Source: CALTSX01 sp051647685 (GTDB lineage: Bacteria > Chlamydiota > Chlamydiia > Chlamydiales > CALTSX01). From it: a stretch of 64,000 bases of DNA. The notes beneath the pieces were generated by a model. The model was not told where the DNA came from. It worked only from the letters and a program-made list of their open reading frames with translations, and did no database searches. The stretch spans positions 1 through 64,000 of the forward strand of contig JBOFEG010000021.1 in NCBI GenBank assembly GCA_051647685.1. Reading direction: 5' to 3'. A program made the position numbers and the translations under genes. Below are positions 27,162-36,602 of the stretch, in pieces (the stretch's first letter is position 1; each line of letters starts with the position of its first letter).

Positions 27162-28160
27162 ATGAATACAGTAAAACGTATTGCAGTTACTGGTGCAGCA
27201 GGCCAGATCGCATATCAACTACTATTTCGAATTGCATCTGGTGAATTATTCGGTCCGAATCAACCTATTTCGTTACATTTGCTAGAAGTAGAAGCATGTC
27301 TAGAAAATGTGCGTGGTGTCGTTATGGAACTCGAAGATTGCAGTTATCCCTTACTAAAAAATATACAGATCGGATCTAATCCATCTACTATATTTTCTGA
27401 CATAGACATAGCTATTTTAATAGGCTCTGCACCGCGAATGGCTGGAATGGAGAGAAGAGATTTAATTCATAAAAATGCAAAAATTTTTGTTGAACAAGGG
27501 ACTGCTTTGAATGCAGTAGCAAAACGAGAGGTAAAAGTCTTTGTTATAGGGAATCCTTGTAACACAAATTGTCTTGTAACCATGAGCCATGCCCCCAATC
27601 TTCCTCGGACACAATTTTATGCGATGACTCGTCTCGATTTGAATCGCGCAAAGTATTTGCTCGCAAAGAAAGCACAAGTAAATGTAAGTCAAATAAATCA
27701 AATGATCATTTGGGGAAATCATTCGAGTACGCAAGTTCCCGATTTTGAACATGTAAAAATTTCAGGGGAGCCCATATTGGATAGGATCAAAGAGATTACT
27801 TGGCTGCAAAAGGACTTTATAACAGATATACAACAAAGAGGGGCTGCAGTTTTACGAGCTCGAGGTAAGTCATCTGCCGCTTCTGCTGCTAAAGCTATTT
27901 TGGATTTTGTCCAAGACTTGTGTCTAAAATCTAACGATATGGATTGGTTTTCAGCAGGAGTTTGTTCCGATAATAATGCCTATGGTATTGAGGAAGATAT
28001 AATTTTCTCTTTTCCTTGTACTGTAAATAAATCGGGAGATTGGAAAGTAGTCAATAATCTTTCATGGAGCCCTTTTATAGAAAAAAAGATTGCAATTACT
28101 CGTAAAGAACTACTTGAAGAACGAGATTTGATTAGAAATTTACTAAAAGTAACCTATTGA
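27162..28160 (+). CDS. mdh: Malate dehydrogenase
   Basis: Malate dehydrogenase links malate and oxaloacetate with NAD. The chosen ATG gives 332 residues, starts directly at the NAD-binding fold (RIAVTGAAGQIAYQLLF) and has GGGGA upstream; an ATG at 27117 would add 15 unconserved residues. The substrate-binding RMAGMERRDL motif, the TRLDLNRA aspartate and the catalytic histidine in WGNHSSTQVPD (about residue 187) are all present. The enzyme therefore looks active, in contrast to the citrate-synthase-like neighbour. Confidence 0.95.
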   Translation: MNTVKRIAVTGAAGQIAYQLLFRIASGELFGPNQPISLHLLEVEACLENVRGVVMELEDCSYPLLKNIQIGSNPSTIFSDIDIAILIGSAPRMAGMERRDLIHKNAKIFVEQGTALNAVAKREVKVFVIGNPCNTNCLVTMSHAPNLPRTQFYAMTRLDLNRAKYLLAKKAQVNVSQINQMIIWGNHSSTQVPDFEHVKISGEPILDRIKEITWLQKDFITDIQQRGAAVLRARGKSSAASAAKAILDFVQDLCLKSNDMDWFSAGVCSDNNAYGIEEDIIFSFPCTVNKSGDWKVVNNLSWSPFIEKKIAITRKELLEERDLIRNLLKVTY

Positions 28161-28313
28161 TAAGAATTAATTGAACAATAGAGAGATATAACTTAAGTTC
28201 ACCAAACCTATATACAAAAATAATAAATATTTTTTTAATGAATGCGTAGACAATAGCTTAAGCCTTGCTATATCCTATGAATCATATATTAAATATTTTA
28301 TTTTAGAGGTGGT

Positions 28314-29456
28314 ATGGATGAAATTCTTTTTCAAATTACAACCAAACATTTAGAAAATGGTTTGCTAGGAATTCCTATTGGGTATTGTACTGTCTCACAT
28401 CTTCATCCAAAAAATGGTCTTATATATCGCGAAAAACCCATAGAGTCTTTGATAGATTTGTCAATAGAAGAAGTAATTTATTTATTATATTTTGGCAGAC
28501 TTCCACAACAGGAGGAAAAAAGCGGTTTCATCCGACAAATGACAAATAGATATTTTGTATCCTCTGGAGTGATTCGATTAATTAGATCATTGCCTACCTC
28601 TACTTCTCCAATGAAGTTATTTGCGACCTCTATACTCCTTTTAGGAATGCTAGAATCTACCGGTGATTATAAGAAAGATTGCCTGAATGTGATTGGAAAA
28701 CTACCGGCAATAGTAGCAGAGGTTATCAACCACCATGCCGGATGGGGGGAGACCCCGCAGGTTTTAGAAGATTACGGATATATGGATAATCTTCTATCTA
28801 GATTGCAAATTCCAAGAGGCGATAGGAAGCTTCTTCACAAAATTTTTTCACTATATACTATATTGCATTGCGATATTGGGGGCGCCGATTTAGCAACATT
28901 TGTTGGTAAATCTGTAGCCTCTGGAGGCGCCGATATGTATGAGTCTTTAAGCTCTTGTATTTATGCGATAGGTGGTGGAAAAATCAACGAAACTGGACTT
29001 GCTAGTTTAGAACATGTTAGAAATTCTCTTCAATATTGCCGTGAAGAAATTAAAAAAGAAAGCATTTCTGAATATATACAATTGAATCCAATCGTAAAAG
29101 AGCAAGTGCAATCGCTATATTCAATACAAGAAGATAAACGAGCTACTATTCTGTATCGAATCGCAGAAGAGCAATTTTCTGCACATCCATTTATTAAGAC
29201 AGCAAGTCTTTTACGCGAAGTTATGGTTGATATCTTATATAAAGAAAAAGGAAAACAATATTATCCTTCCTCTGCTGCTATTTCTAGCATAATTTTACAG
29301 GCGAGTGGATTTCCATATTCAGAATATTACCCTATATTATTTGGATTATCCAGATGCATTGGAGCTGCTGTGCAAATTGTATACGAACGATGTGATGCTA
29401 GAGATGGAAGAGGAATGCCTACAATGTCTCCGTTGTATCTCTATAAAACAACTTGA
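28314..29456 (+). CDS. Citrate-synthase-fold protein lacking catalytic residues
   Basis: Across its 380 residues this protein follows the citrate synthase family: GIPIGYCTVS at the start, the LLGMLESTGDYKKDCLNVI stretch, TFVGKSVASGGADMY, and a C-terminal LFGLSRCIGAAVQIVYERC. However, the active site is replaced. Where relatives have DHGG the sequence reads DIGG. The HGxAN histidine loop is GGKINET, the GH(A/R)V histidine loop before DPRA is SIQEDKRA, and the catalytic aspartate of PNVDA is lost in YYPSSAAIS. The ORF is open and full-length with a GAGGTGG ribosome site. It is best seen as a pseudoenzyme; its role is unknown. Confidence 0.85.
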   Translation: MDEILFQITTKHLENGLLGIPIGYCTVSHLHPKNGLIYREKPIESLIDLSIEEVIYLLYFGRLPQQEEKSGFIRQMTNRYFVSSGVIRLIRSLPTSTSPMKLFATSILLLGMLESTGDYKKDCLNVIGKLPAIVAEVINHHAGWGETPQVLEDYGYMDNLLSRLQIPRGDRKLLHKIFSLYTILHCDIGGADLATFVGKSVASGGADMYESLSSCIYAIGGGKINETGLASLEHVRNSLQYCREEIKKESISEYIQLNPIVKEQVQSLYSIQEDKRATILYRIAEEQFSAHPFIKTASLLREVMVDILYKEKGKQYYPSSAAISSIILQASGFPYSEYYPILFGLSRCIGAAVQIVYERCDARDGRGMPTMSPLYLYKTT

Positions 29457-30404
29457 TACTATCTAATTCTATTCTGAATAGAATGTTATAATTGTCGTGG
29501 CTGTTGAATCGTAATTTATTATTTGGTTATAAAGATTATGAGTCGGCTATTACAAATCATTCCGAACTGGAAAGAATACATCAAAATATAGTTTTATAGG
29601 CAGAAAAATTTTGTAAATTTTCTATTTTATTCGTAAATATTCTTTAAACTTCCAGTCAATTGCGGAAAAAATGGGTAAAATTAACTCATATTTAAGAGTT
29701 TTAAAATCAAAAAGATTAGAGCAAGGTATAGTTTATATCTTTAAGTATCTTTCCATAAATTCAACAAAAATAGGAGCTGATTTATATATAAAAATAATAA
29801 GAAATATGCCTGCAGAAAATCCATTCATTCCCTTATTTTTATTTTCCTTATTTAAACGCCAGAGAAAGTAACAAGTTAATAGTAAATAACCTATTGTGTA
29901 AATTCGATCATTCATTATTCTTCAGCTCCCGTGCTGTTTTCTTATATTCATATGCTTTTTTAAAATCGTTAGCGCCGTTGTTGATATTTAGAAAAAGAAC
30001 TTATAAGGATAGGTATGTCACAAGCAGACTATTTAAAAAAACGTATTTTTTCTTTATATGAAAAAAATGTAAAAGATAAATAGTTTAAAAAATGATTATA
30101 TTTTTTAGAGCAAATTTATTAAAAATTTACAGTTCTGTATCGTTTCCTAAATTTTTTAGTTTTAGATTTTTTCAAGTTTCAATTCAATAAATAAATATGA
30201 AGAACGGCAAAGATTACTTAAGATAATATTTTCGTAGTGTCACTTCATACATACAAAATGAACTCTGAATCAATTGGAATAAAGGAGAACAGGATTATTA
30301 AGCGTTTGTGTTCTCATGTAAAGCTCCTAAAAAATTTATATAAAAATATGTACTCAATCATTGATAATTAGTGAACTATAATACAGCATTAGAGATGATC
30401 CATA
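29457..30404. other. Long gene-poor interval (about 950 bases)
   Basis: This is the longest non-coding stretch in the window. A weak hairpin, ATTCTATT with its complement at about 29467-29485, lies just after the citrate-synthase-like gene. One small ORF on the minus strand (29733-29915) is listed separately. A 22-codon ORF at 30015-30083, preceded by AAGGATAGG, could be a peptide or a gene remnant. I found no tRNA, rRNA or clear small-RNA fold. Confidence 0.5.
29733..29915 (-). CDS. Possible small membrane protein
   Basis: The 60-residue ORF has two hydrophobic segments (about residues 7-19 and 34-49) separated by a lysine/asparagine turn, as in a small hairpin membrane protein. No family is recognised. 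A GGGAG stretch lies somewhat far upstream of the ATG. An overlapping ORF on the other strand is of similar length, so the coding status is doubtful. Confidence 0.3.
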   Translation of the reverse strand: MNDRIYTIGYLLLTCYFLWRLNKENKNKGMNGFSAGIFLIIFIYKSAPIFVEFMERYLKI

Positions 30405-31358
30405 TTGAAAGTTGCAATTATTGGGGCGGGTCTGAGTGGGCTCAGTATTGCTTCTTATCTACTTAGGAAGAATAGTGATATTCATATAACAATATATGAT
30501 CAAGAAGGAATTGGCAATGGCGCCTCACAAGCAGCCAGCTTATTGCATCCATATCCCGGAAAAAATGGAAAGCGAAGCCTAGAGGCAGAAATAGCATTAA
30601 CTACAGTACATGAATTATTCGAGTTTGCACGGCCATTTGCTAATCATCCATTTTTATCAGTAGGGGTTCTCCGCTCTGCTTATACTCTAGAACAAGAACG
30701 AAATTTTATTTCGATGGGAAAACTCTATGGCGATATTAATCTTTATAACTCCAAATTGCCTTTTTTCCATATTTCTTCTGGATTTACTGTGAATACAAGA
30801 GAGTATTTGCTGTCATTGTGGCGATTTTGCAACTATTATAATGCAACTTTGGTCCGAGAAAAAATCACTTCTTTAGATAAATTAAATACATTTGATCATA
30901 TTGTGCTAGCAATGGGAGGTGGTATTTCATCTTTCAGCATGATTCATCAACATTCTCTTGATTTTGTAAAAGGACAAATTTTATATAGCAATATAAAAAG
31001 GATTTGTCATATTCCTATGAGTTGTATCGCTAATGGTTATATAGCACAAGTGCCGAATGCAGATATTCATTTAGGTTCGACTTATGAACATTATTTTACT
31101 CATCATAAGTTTTCCTTGAACACGGCAAAAAAAATTATCCTTGGAAAACTAATACCTCGTTTCCCCTGGGTAGAGGAATTATCTATTGAGAGTGGACATG
31201 CCGCTATTCGAGTGTGTAACAAGAAAAATTATCTACCGATTTTTGACAGAATTCGTCCGGGTCTTTGGATGATGACAGCTATGGGTTCGAGAGGACTTCT
31301 CTATCATGCAATTATGGGACTTCGAGCTGCAGAGCGAATTTTGAGTGAACATGTATGA
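30405..31358 (+). CDS. FAD-dependent oxidoreductase (DadA/MnmC-like)
   Basis: The 317-residue protein begins with the FAD-binding VAIIGAGLSGLSIASYLL (residues 3-20) and has the later GNGASQAASLLHPYPG segment typical of the DAO family, including the oxidase half of MnmC. The start is a TTG; no in-frame ATG lies near it. Near the C-terminus, the segment GLWMMTAMGSRGLLYHAIMG closes the FAD site. The substrate cannot be assigned; a role in tRNA wobble modification without the methyltransferase half is one guess. It overlaps the next gene by four bases. Confidence 0.83.
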   Translation: MKVAIIGAGLSGLSIASYLLRKNSDIHITIYDQEGIGNGASQAASLLHPYPGKNGKRSLEAEIALTTVHELFEFARPFANHPFLSVGVLRSAYTLEQERNFISMGKLYGDINLYNSKLPFFHISSGFTVNTREYLLSLWRFCNYYNATLVREKITSLDKLNTFDHIVLAMGGGISSFSMIHQHSLDFVKGQILYSNIKRICHIPMSCIANGYIAQVPNADIHLGSTYEHYFTHHKFSLNTAKKIILGKLIPRFPWVEELSIESGHAAIRVCNKKNYLPIFDRIRPGLWMMTAMGSRGLLYHAIMGLRAAERILSEHV

Positions 31359-32152
31359 ATACTACCGGCAAATTTCTTTTTTTGGGATCTGGCAGTTCTC
31401 TCGGCGTTCCAGTTATTGGTTGCTCGTGCAAAGTTTGTTCATCTAAATCTCCGTACAATATACGATTACGACCTTCTGGATGTATTTTATGGAAAGGTAA
31501 GAAGTTTCTGTTAGATGCATCACCTGACTTTCGCGCTCAAGCTTTGCGCTATGGAATTAATGAACTTGATGGGGTTTTATTTACACATGCTCACAATGAT
31601 CATATTGGAGGTATGGATGATTTGCGAATTTACTCTTTAATGTCTCAAAAGAAAATACCCTGTTTATTATCTGAAGATACCCTCTCTGGGATTCGAAAAC
31701 GTTACCATTATTTGCTACATGCGGATGCAAAAGATGGAAAAATTACCTCAAAATTTCATTTTCACACACTGCCTAAAGAGGATGGATCAATTCTATTTGA
31801 GGGAATGCATGTACATTATATAAGTTACCATCAGTCTAGTATGAAAGTGACTGGATTTAGATTTAAAAATTTTGCTTATATAACAGATATACACACCTAC
31901 AGTCCTCATGTCTTTTCTTTACTGGAGGGTATCAATATACTTGTAATCAGTGCACCGAGATGGACTAAAACTAAATCCCATCTAACTATTGAAGAGGCAA
32001 TTGCATTTACAAAGCACTTACATATTGAGAAAACCTATTTCACACATTTGGCTCATGATTTAGATTATGAGGAGACCAACCGAAAATTGCCGGATGGATT
32101 TGAACTTGGGTATGATGGACTTGAACTGACAATAGAAATAGAAGGAGAGTAA
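31355..32152 (+). CDS. MBL-fold metallohydrolase (PhnP-like)
   Basis: The 265-residue protein has the metallo-beta-lactamase metal motif THAHNDHIGG (about residues 76-85) and a further histidine in the YISYHQSS segment. The N-terminal GSGSSLGVPVIGCSC region, rich in cysteines, resembles PhnP-type phosphodiesterases that bind a structural zinc. It would act as a phosphodiesterase or nuclease in the cytoplasm. The start overlaps the preceding gene as ATGA, and hflX follows after five bases, an order also known from Chlamydia. Confidence 0.88.
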   Translation: MNTTGKFLFLGSGSSLGVPVIGCSCKVCSSKSPYNIRLRPSGCILWKGKKFLLDASPDFRAQALRYGINELDGVLFTHAHNDHIGGMDDLRIYSLMSQKKIPCLLSEDTLSGIRKRYHYLLHADAKDGKITSKFHFHTLPKEDGSILFEGMHVHYISYHQSSMKVTGFRFKNFAYITDIHTYSPHVFSLLEGINILVISAPRWTKTKSHLTIEEAIAFTKHLHIEKTYFTHLAHDLDYEETNRKLPDGFELGYDGLELTIEIEGE

Positions 32153-32157
32153 CTTAC

Positions 32158-33459
32158 GTGCACAAAGGAAAAGGGAGAATTCAAGAGAAAAGTGTATTGC
32201 AAAAAACTGTCACAGCATTTTTAGTTGGGATTTACTTTGATCCATCTGACAAAAAAATATGTGAAGAACACTTAGAGGAATTAAGCGAACTTTCTCGAAC
32301 ATGTGGATTTGAAGTTGTCGGCGCAAAACCTTGTCCATTGAAAAGAGTTTCATCAGCTACTTATCTAGGAAAGGGGAAAATTAAAGAATTGATATCTGAT
32401 GTTGAGTCTACAGAAGCGGATCTCATCATTTTTGATGAAGAAATTTCTCCCAATCAAGAGAGAAATCTAGAGAAGTTATTTAATAGAGTTATCTTAGACC
32501 GAACTGGGCTTATTTTAGAAGTATTTGCAAAGAGAGCGCAGACTCGCGAGGCCAAAATTCAAATCGAACTCGCTAAAAGTAAATATGAACTTCCAAGGCT
32601 TAAAAGATTATGGACGCATTTATCTCGACAAAGCGCGAGCGGGGGTGGAATGTACTTACGTGGAGCTGGAGAAAGGCAAATAGAAATCGATCGAAGACTC
32701 GTTAAGAAACGGATTACATCTTTACAGAAAGAACTCACTGAAGTACGTATGCGAAGACAATTACAGAGACAAGCCCGTTTACGATCTAAAATATTTACCA
32801 TAGCCCTTATTGGATATACGAATGCTGGAAAATCTACACTTCTTAATGCACTAACTCACTCGGAAGTATTTGCTGAAGATAAATTATTTGCCACACTTGA
32901 TACCACAACTAGAAAGGCAACATTACCAAACCACCAAGAAGTTTTATATATCGACACAGTTGGATTTATTCGGAAATTGCCTCACGCTCTTGTGGCTGCA
33001 TTTAAGAGTACACTTGAGGAAGTTTTATATACCGATTTGTTAATTCATTTAATCGATGTGAGTCACCCAATGGCCATTGAACAAGCAGAAACTACTTATG
33101 AAGTATTGAAAGAGTTGAAAGCTCTACATCGGCCTATAATTACAGTATTAAATAAAATAGACAAGATCACTGACCGAGGAAAGATTCAACGTTTTCGCGT
33201 TAAATATCCAAAAACCGTCGGAGTTTCTGCTTTAAAAGGGGAGGGAATCGAGGAATTATTAAAATTAATTATAAAAGAAATCCAAAATTTATGTTATACT
33301 TGCACGCTTCGAATTTCCCAAAGAGAATATGGGATACTTAGTCGTTTAATGCAAGAGGGGGAAATTCTAGAGCAGTATTATGAAGATAACGATATTATTG
33401 TAAAAATTACTTTGCCCAAACGAATGCAGGATCAAGTCTCTGCATATACAATTCAATAG
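32158..33459 (+). CDS. hflX: Ribosome-associated GTPase HflX
   Basis: HflX binds ribosomes and splits stalled ones. The 433-residue protein has the N-terminal nucleotide-binding region with TYLGKGKIKEL, a glycine-rich SGGGMYLRGAGERQIEID linker, and the G domain: GYTNAGKST (about residues 218-226), DTVGF (about 266) and NKID (about 332). A small C-terminal domain follows. The start is GTG with a GGAGAG ribosome site six bases after the upstream stop. It is the third gene of a three-gene unit with the oxidoreductase and hydrolase. Confidence 0.95.
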   Translation: MHKGKGRIQEKSVLQKTVTAFLVGIYFDPSDKKICEEHLEELSELSRTCGFEVVGAKPCPLKRVSSATYLGKGKIKELISDVESTEADLIIFDEEISPNQERNLEKLFNRVILDRTGLILEVFAKRAQTREAKIQIELAKSKYELPRLKRLWTHLSRQSASGGGMYLRGAGERQIEIDRRLVKKRITSLQKELTEVRMRRQLQRQARLRSKIFTIALIGYTNAGKSTLLNALTHSEVFAEDKLFATLDTTTRKATLPNHQEVLYIDTVGFIRKLPHALVAAFKSTLEEVLYTDLLIHLIDVSHPMAIEQAETTYEVLKELKALHRPIITVLNKIDKITDRGKIQRFRVKYPKTVGVSALKGEGIEELLKLIIKEIQNLCYTCTLRISQREYGILSRLMQEGEILEQYYEDNDIIVKITLPKRMQDQVSAYTIQ

Positions 33460-33474
33460 CGATATAATCTAGAT

Positions 33475-34161
33475 ATGATGCATGGATTGCCACTTGAAGA
33501 TCGACCTCGTGAGAGATTACTTAGAAAAGGGGAAGATGCACTTTCTATGTCGGAACTTCTCGCAATTATTATAGGGAACGGTACTCGTGGCAAAAACGCA
33601 ATTCGACTAGCGGAAGAACTTTTAATTTCTTTTTCTGGGATTACCGGACTTCTGGATGCATCTGTTGAGGAAATTACATCTATTAAAGGAATAGGTAGAG
33701 CCAAGGCTATTAAAATAAAGGCAGCACTAGCTATTTCAACGCGCATTCAAAGAGATATGTTTTTTCACTCTCCTAAAATCACTACACCTAAAGATGCTTT
33801 TATCCTCTTACAAGGACTATTTTATCAAAAAAAAAAGGAGATCATTGCAGTACTTCTTCGAGATATCAAAAAAAGAGTAATTCATATAGAAGTAGTTGCT
33901 ATTGGTTCACTAGTCGAGGTAATATCTCACCCACGTGAAATTTTTTACCCTGCAATTCGAAAAAATGCACATAGTATTATTCTCTCACATAATCACCCCA
34001 GCGGAGATGTCACCCCATCAAAAGAAGACCTTCTTTTTACAGAAAGATTGATTCAATCCGGAAAGATCTTAGGTATTTCACTCGACGACCATTTAATCAT
34101 TAGTGATAAATCCTTCACTTCTTTCTGGATGAAAAAAATTATTCTTAGAGAAATTTATTAG
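33475..34161 (+). CDS. radC: RadC/JAB-domain protein
   Basis: The 228-residue protein has an N-terminal helix-hairpin-helix part (ITSIKGIGRAKAIKIKAALA, about residues 64-83) and a C-terminal JAB metalloprotease-like domain. The metal motif is SHNHPSGDVTPSKED (about residues 171-185), with the conserved His, His and Asp. RadC proteins were linked to DNA repair, but their real function is still unclear. It starts 15 bases after hflX. No frameshift is seen. Confidence 0.93.
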   Translation: MMHGLPLEDRPRERLLRKGEDALSMSELLAIIIGNGTRGKNAIRLAEELLISFSGITGLLDASVEEITSIKGIGRAKAIKIKAALAISTRIQRDMFFHSPKITTPKDAFILLQGLFYQKKKEIIAVLLRDIKKRVIHIEVVAIGSLVEVISHPREIFYPAIRKNAHSIILSHNHPSGDVTPSKEDLLFTERLIQSGKILGISLDDHLIISDKSFTSFWMKKIILREIY

Positions 34162-34331
34162 ATACTAATTTAGTAAATAATTTTATTTAATAAATTTATA
34201 ATTTTTTTTTAATTTTCATAAAAATTCCATTAAAACCTAATTTGAATAGATTTTAAATTTATCAATTCTATAATCCGGTATTAATAATTTTACTTACATG
34301 GTTTTTTAAAATAAAATTTATAAGGATACTT

Positions 34332-35168
34332 ATGATTGATATTACTGGAACTTATAGAAACGCACGTATTATACCAATGGCTCCAACTCCTTTACATGAA
34401 GATCATTTAGAACTAACGCCACAGGGAGGATCTGGGGCTAGTTCACCTTCTACTTCAACAGATGCATCCACTAGGTCGAGAGCAGAATCTGATAGTAATA
34501 CTTATATCCAAGAATCAATAAGTTCAGCGTTCCTAGAGCAAGAAGAAGAATCTCGTGAAAAATGCACAAAAGTATTGACTTTAGAATTAGCTGAGAAATT
34601 ACATCCCACTACTCTCACGTACACAAAATTAGAAAGAATCTATAAAATAGATAAGGTAGCTAGACAAAAGTTTTATCAAGCAGTTCGAAAATCAGGGGCT
34701 AAAGGGTTATATTTAGGTACTAAATTAAATCCCAAATATCAAACCAAAACCTATTTACTAACCATTGAAGAAGACACTGGGCGATTTTTCTTGGATACAC
34801 CCTTTGGAAGAAGAACTATTAAAAGTCCAAAAAATGTAATAAAACTATTGGATAATTGTTGTATCAGTGAACAAGAGACTATACGCGCAGCTATACAAAT
34901 AGCATTCTATGTCATAAAAACCATTTTTACTCCACATCGAGTCGATAAAATAGATCCTTTTATTAGACTGGAGGATTACTTAAATAAAAAATGGCACCGA
35001 GTGAAGATAGATCCTCTAAATGAAATAGATGAGCGTTTGGGCGTCCATTATAATCCCGTCAAAAATACATCCAGTTCTAAAATATCTGAATATACCAATG
35101 CTCCCTTATTTAAAGATTTTCAAATTCAGGACATAGAGAGAACATTGCGTTATCGACAAAAATCATAA
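34332..35168 (+). CDS. Hypothetical protein, candidate secreted effector
   Basis: I recognise no family for these 278 residues. The first 70 are low-complexity, with many Ser, Thr, Gly and Pro residues (for example TPQGGSGASSPSTSTDAS), as in type III secreted chlamydial effectors. The remainder looks like a folded alpha/beta domain with a LYLGTKLNPKYQTKTYLLTI beta stretch. No membrane segment is seen. A TAAGGATACTT ribosome site precedes the ATG, and a strong terminator follows the stop, so it is a single-gene unit. The effector assignment is inference. Confidence 0.65.
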   Translation: MIDITGTYRNARIIPMAPTPLHEDHLELTPQGGSGASSPSTSTDASTRSRAESDSNTYIQESISSAFLEQEEESREKCTKVLTLELAEKLHPTTLTYTKLERIYKIDKVARQKFYQAVRKSGAKGLYLGTKLNPKYQTKTYLLTIEEDTGRFFLDTPFGRRTIKSPKNVIKLLDNCCISEQETIRAAIQIAFYVIKTIFTPHRVDKIDPFIRLEDYLNKKWHRVKIDPLNEIDERLGVHYNPVKNTSSSKISEYTNAPLFKDFQIQDIERTLRYRQKS

Positions 35169-35184
35169 GACTCATTTGCCATTG

Positions 35185-35216
35185 CCGATTGGAAGTGATT
35201 CCAATCGGTTTTATTT
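35185..35216 (+). terminator. Rho-independent terminator
   Basis: A perfect 10-base stem CCGATTGGAA / TTCCAATCGG with a GTGA loop is followed by TTTTATTT. It ends the transcript of the hypothetical gene before mtaB. Confidence 0.92.
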
Positions 35217-35324
35217 ACAGGATAAATCAATATTTTTTTTCAACTTTTTCCTTCGAAATCACTCTTGCAACCTACCAGCTGAATTGGCATAATATGGGGA
35301 AATTTCCCCCTTTTTATCATAATT

Positions 35325-36602
35325 ATGAACCAAATAAGTAAAAAATTCACTATAGCAACTCTCGGCTGTCGAACAAATCAGTATGAGTCCCAAGCTTATT
35401 CTGACCAGTTAAAAAGCCTCGGATTTACACAGTCTGGTCAAAACGAAGCTGCAGATCTTTGCATTATTAATACATGCACAGTAACAGAAATGGCAGATAA
35501 AAAAAGTTTGAGCACTTTGCGCGGGTTAATTCGTCGTAATCCTGGTGCAAAAATAGTTGTAACTGGGTGTCTCGCTGAAAGAGAGAAAAAACGGCTACAG
35601 GATATAGAAGGCGTTTCTATGATTGTGCCCAATAGTGCCAAAGAAAACTTACTGGCTCTTGCTCTGGATATCGAGAATTTACCCGAATTTAAAATTAACC
35701 AGTTTGAATGTCATACGCGGGCATTTGTAAAAATTCAAGATGGATGTAATTCTTACTGTTCCTATTGTATTATTCCCTTTGTGCGAGGGCGATCGCGTTC
35801 TAAGACCATTCCAGAAATTGTTAAAGAAGTGGAAGATCTTGTTGGAAATGGTTATAAAGAAATAGTTCTAACAGGAATTAATATTGGCGATTTTGATGGG
35901 GGAGATCGAAAAAATGGCTGTAGACTGAGTGAGCTTGTCACTATTTTAGACCAAATAGATGGCTTGGAGCGTATTCGAATCTCATCTATCGATCCGGACG
36001 AAGTAGATGATTTATTGTTGAAAGCTGTCGTTAATGGAAAAAAGACCTGCCATAGCATGCATATTGTATTGCAGGCGGGATCTAACACTATTTTAAAGCG
36101 AATGAATCGCAAATATACAAAACAAGACTTTTTACATACTATTCATCGATTACAAGATGCCAGTCCGCACTTCACTTTTACAACAGATGTAATCGTAGGA
36201 TTTCCGGGGGAGAGCGAATCTGACTTTATGGAGACTATACAAATGGTTGAGGAAGTGCGTTTTGCAAAAGTTCATATTTTCCCATATAGCGCTAGACCAA
36301 AGACTCGGTCTTCTAGATTTGTTGATCCCATTCTTCCTCAAGAAATACAGAAAAGAAAATCCACCTTGCTTACCGTGGCAAATCGCGTAGCATTTGGTTT
36401 GCGAAACGACTTTATTGGAAAAGAACTAGAGGTATTAATCGAATCCGCGGATAGTCAAAGAACGAGTGGGTATATGCGAGGACATACAGATAATTTTTTA
36501 GAAGTCAGCGTGGAGCCGTCTGTAAGTCTTTCTCCAAATACTATCGTACGAGTCAAAACTTTTGCTAATGAAGAGGATAGTTTACTTGCGAGGTGTGTGT
36601 GA
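35325..36602 (+). CDS. mtaB: tRNA t6A37 methylthiotransferase MtaB
   Basis: MtaB adds a methylthio group to t6A at position 37 of tRNA. The 425-residue protein has the N-terminal UPF0004 domain with cysteines in TLGCRTNQYESQ, NTCTVTE and TGCLAE, then the radical-SAM motif CNSYCSYC (about residues 141-149), and a C-terminal TRAM domain. The TNQYESQ start separates it from MiaB, which usually reads TYGCQMN. It appears intact, unlike the miaB gene at 43-44 kb. Confidence 0.93.
   Translation: MNQISKKFTIATLGCRTNQYESQAYSDQLKSLGFTQSGQNEAADLCIINTCTVTEMADKKSLSTLRGLIRRNPGAKIVVTGCLAEREKKRLQDIEGVSMIVPNSAKENLLALALDIENLPEFKINQFECHTRAFVKIQDGCNSYCSYCIIPFVRGRSRSKTIPEIVKEVEDLVGNGYKEIVLTGINIGDFDGGDRKNGCRLSELVTILDQIDGLERIRISSIDPDEVDDLLLKAVVNGKKTCHSMHIVLQAGSNTILKRMNRKYTKQDFLHTIHRLQDASPHFTFTTDVIVGFPGESESDFMETIQMVEEVRFAKVHIFPYSARPKTRSSRFVDPILPQEIQKRKSTLLTVANRVAFGLRNDFIGKELEVLIESADSQRTSGYMRGHTDNFLEVSVEPSVSLSPNTIVRVKTFANEEDSLLARCV

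Noticed and set aside
28314..29456. Active citrate synthase
   Set aside because: The fold matches but the catalytic His and Asp positions are replaced, so activity is not supported.
34242..34274. Promoter TTGAAT and TATAAT before the candidate effector
   Set aside because: The spacing is 21 bases, beyond the usual 16-18.
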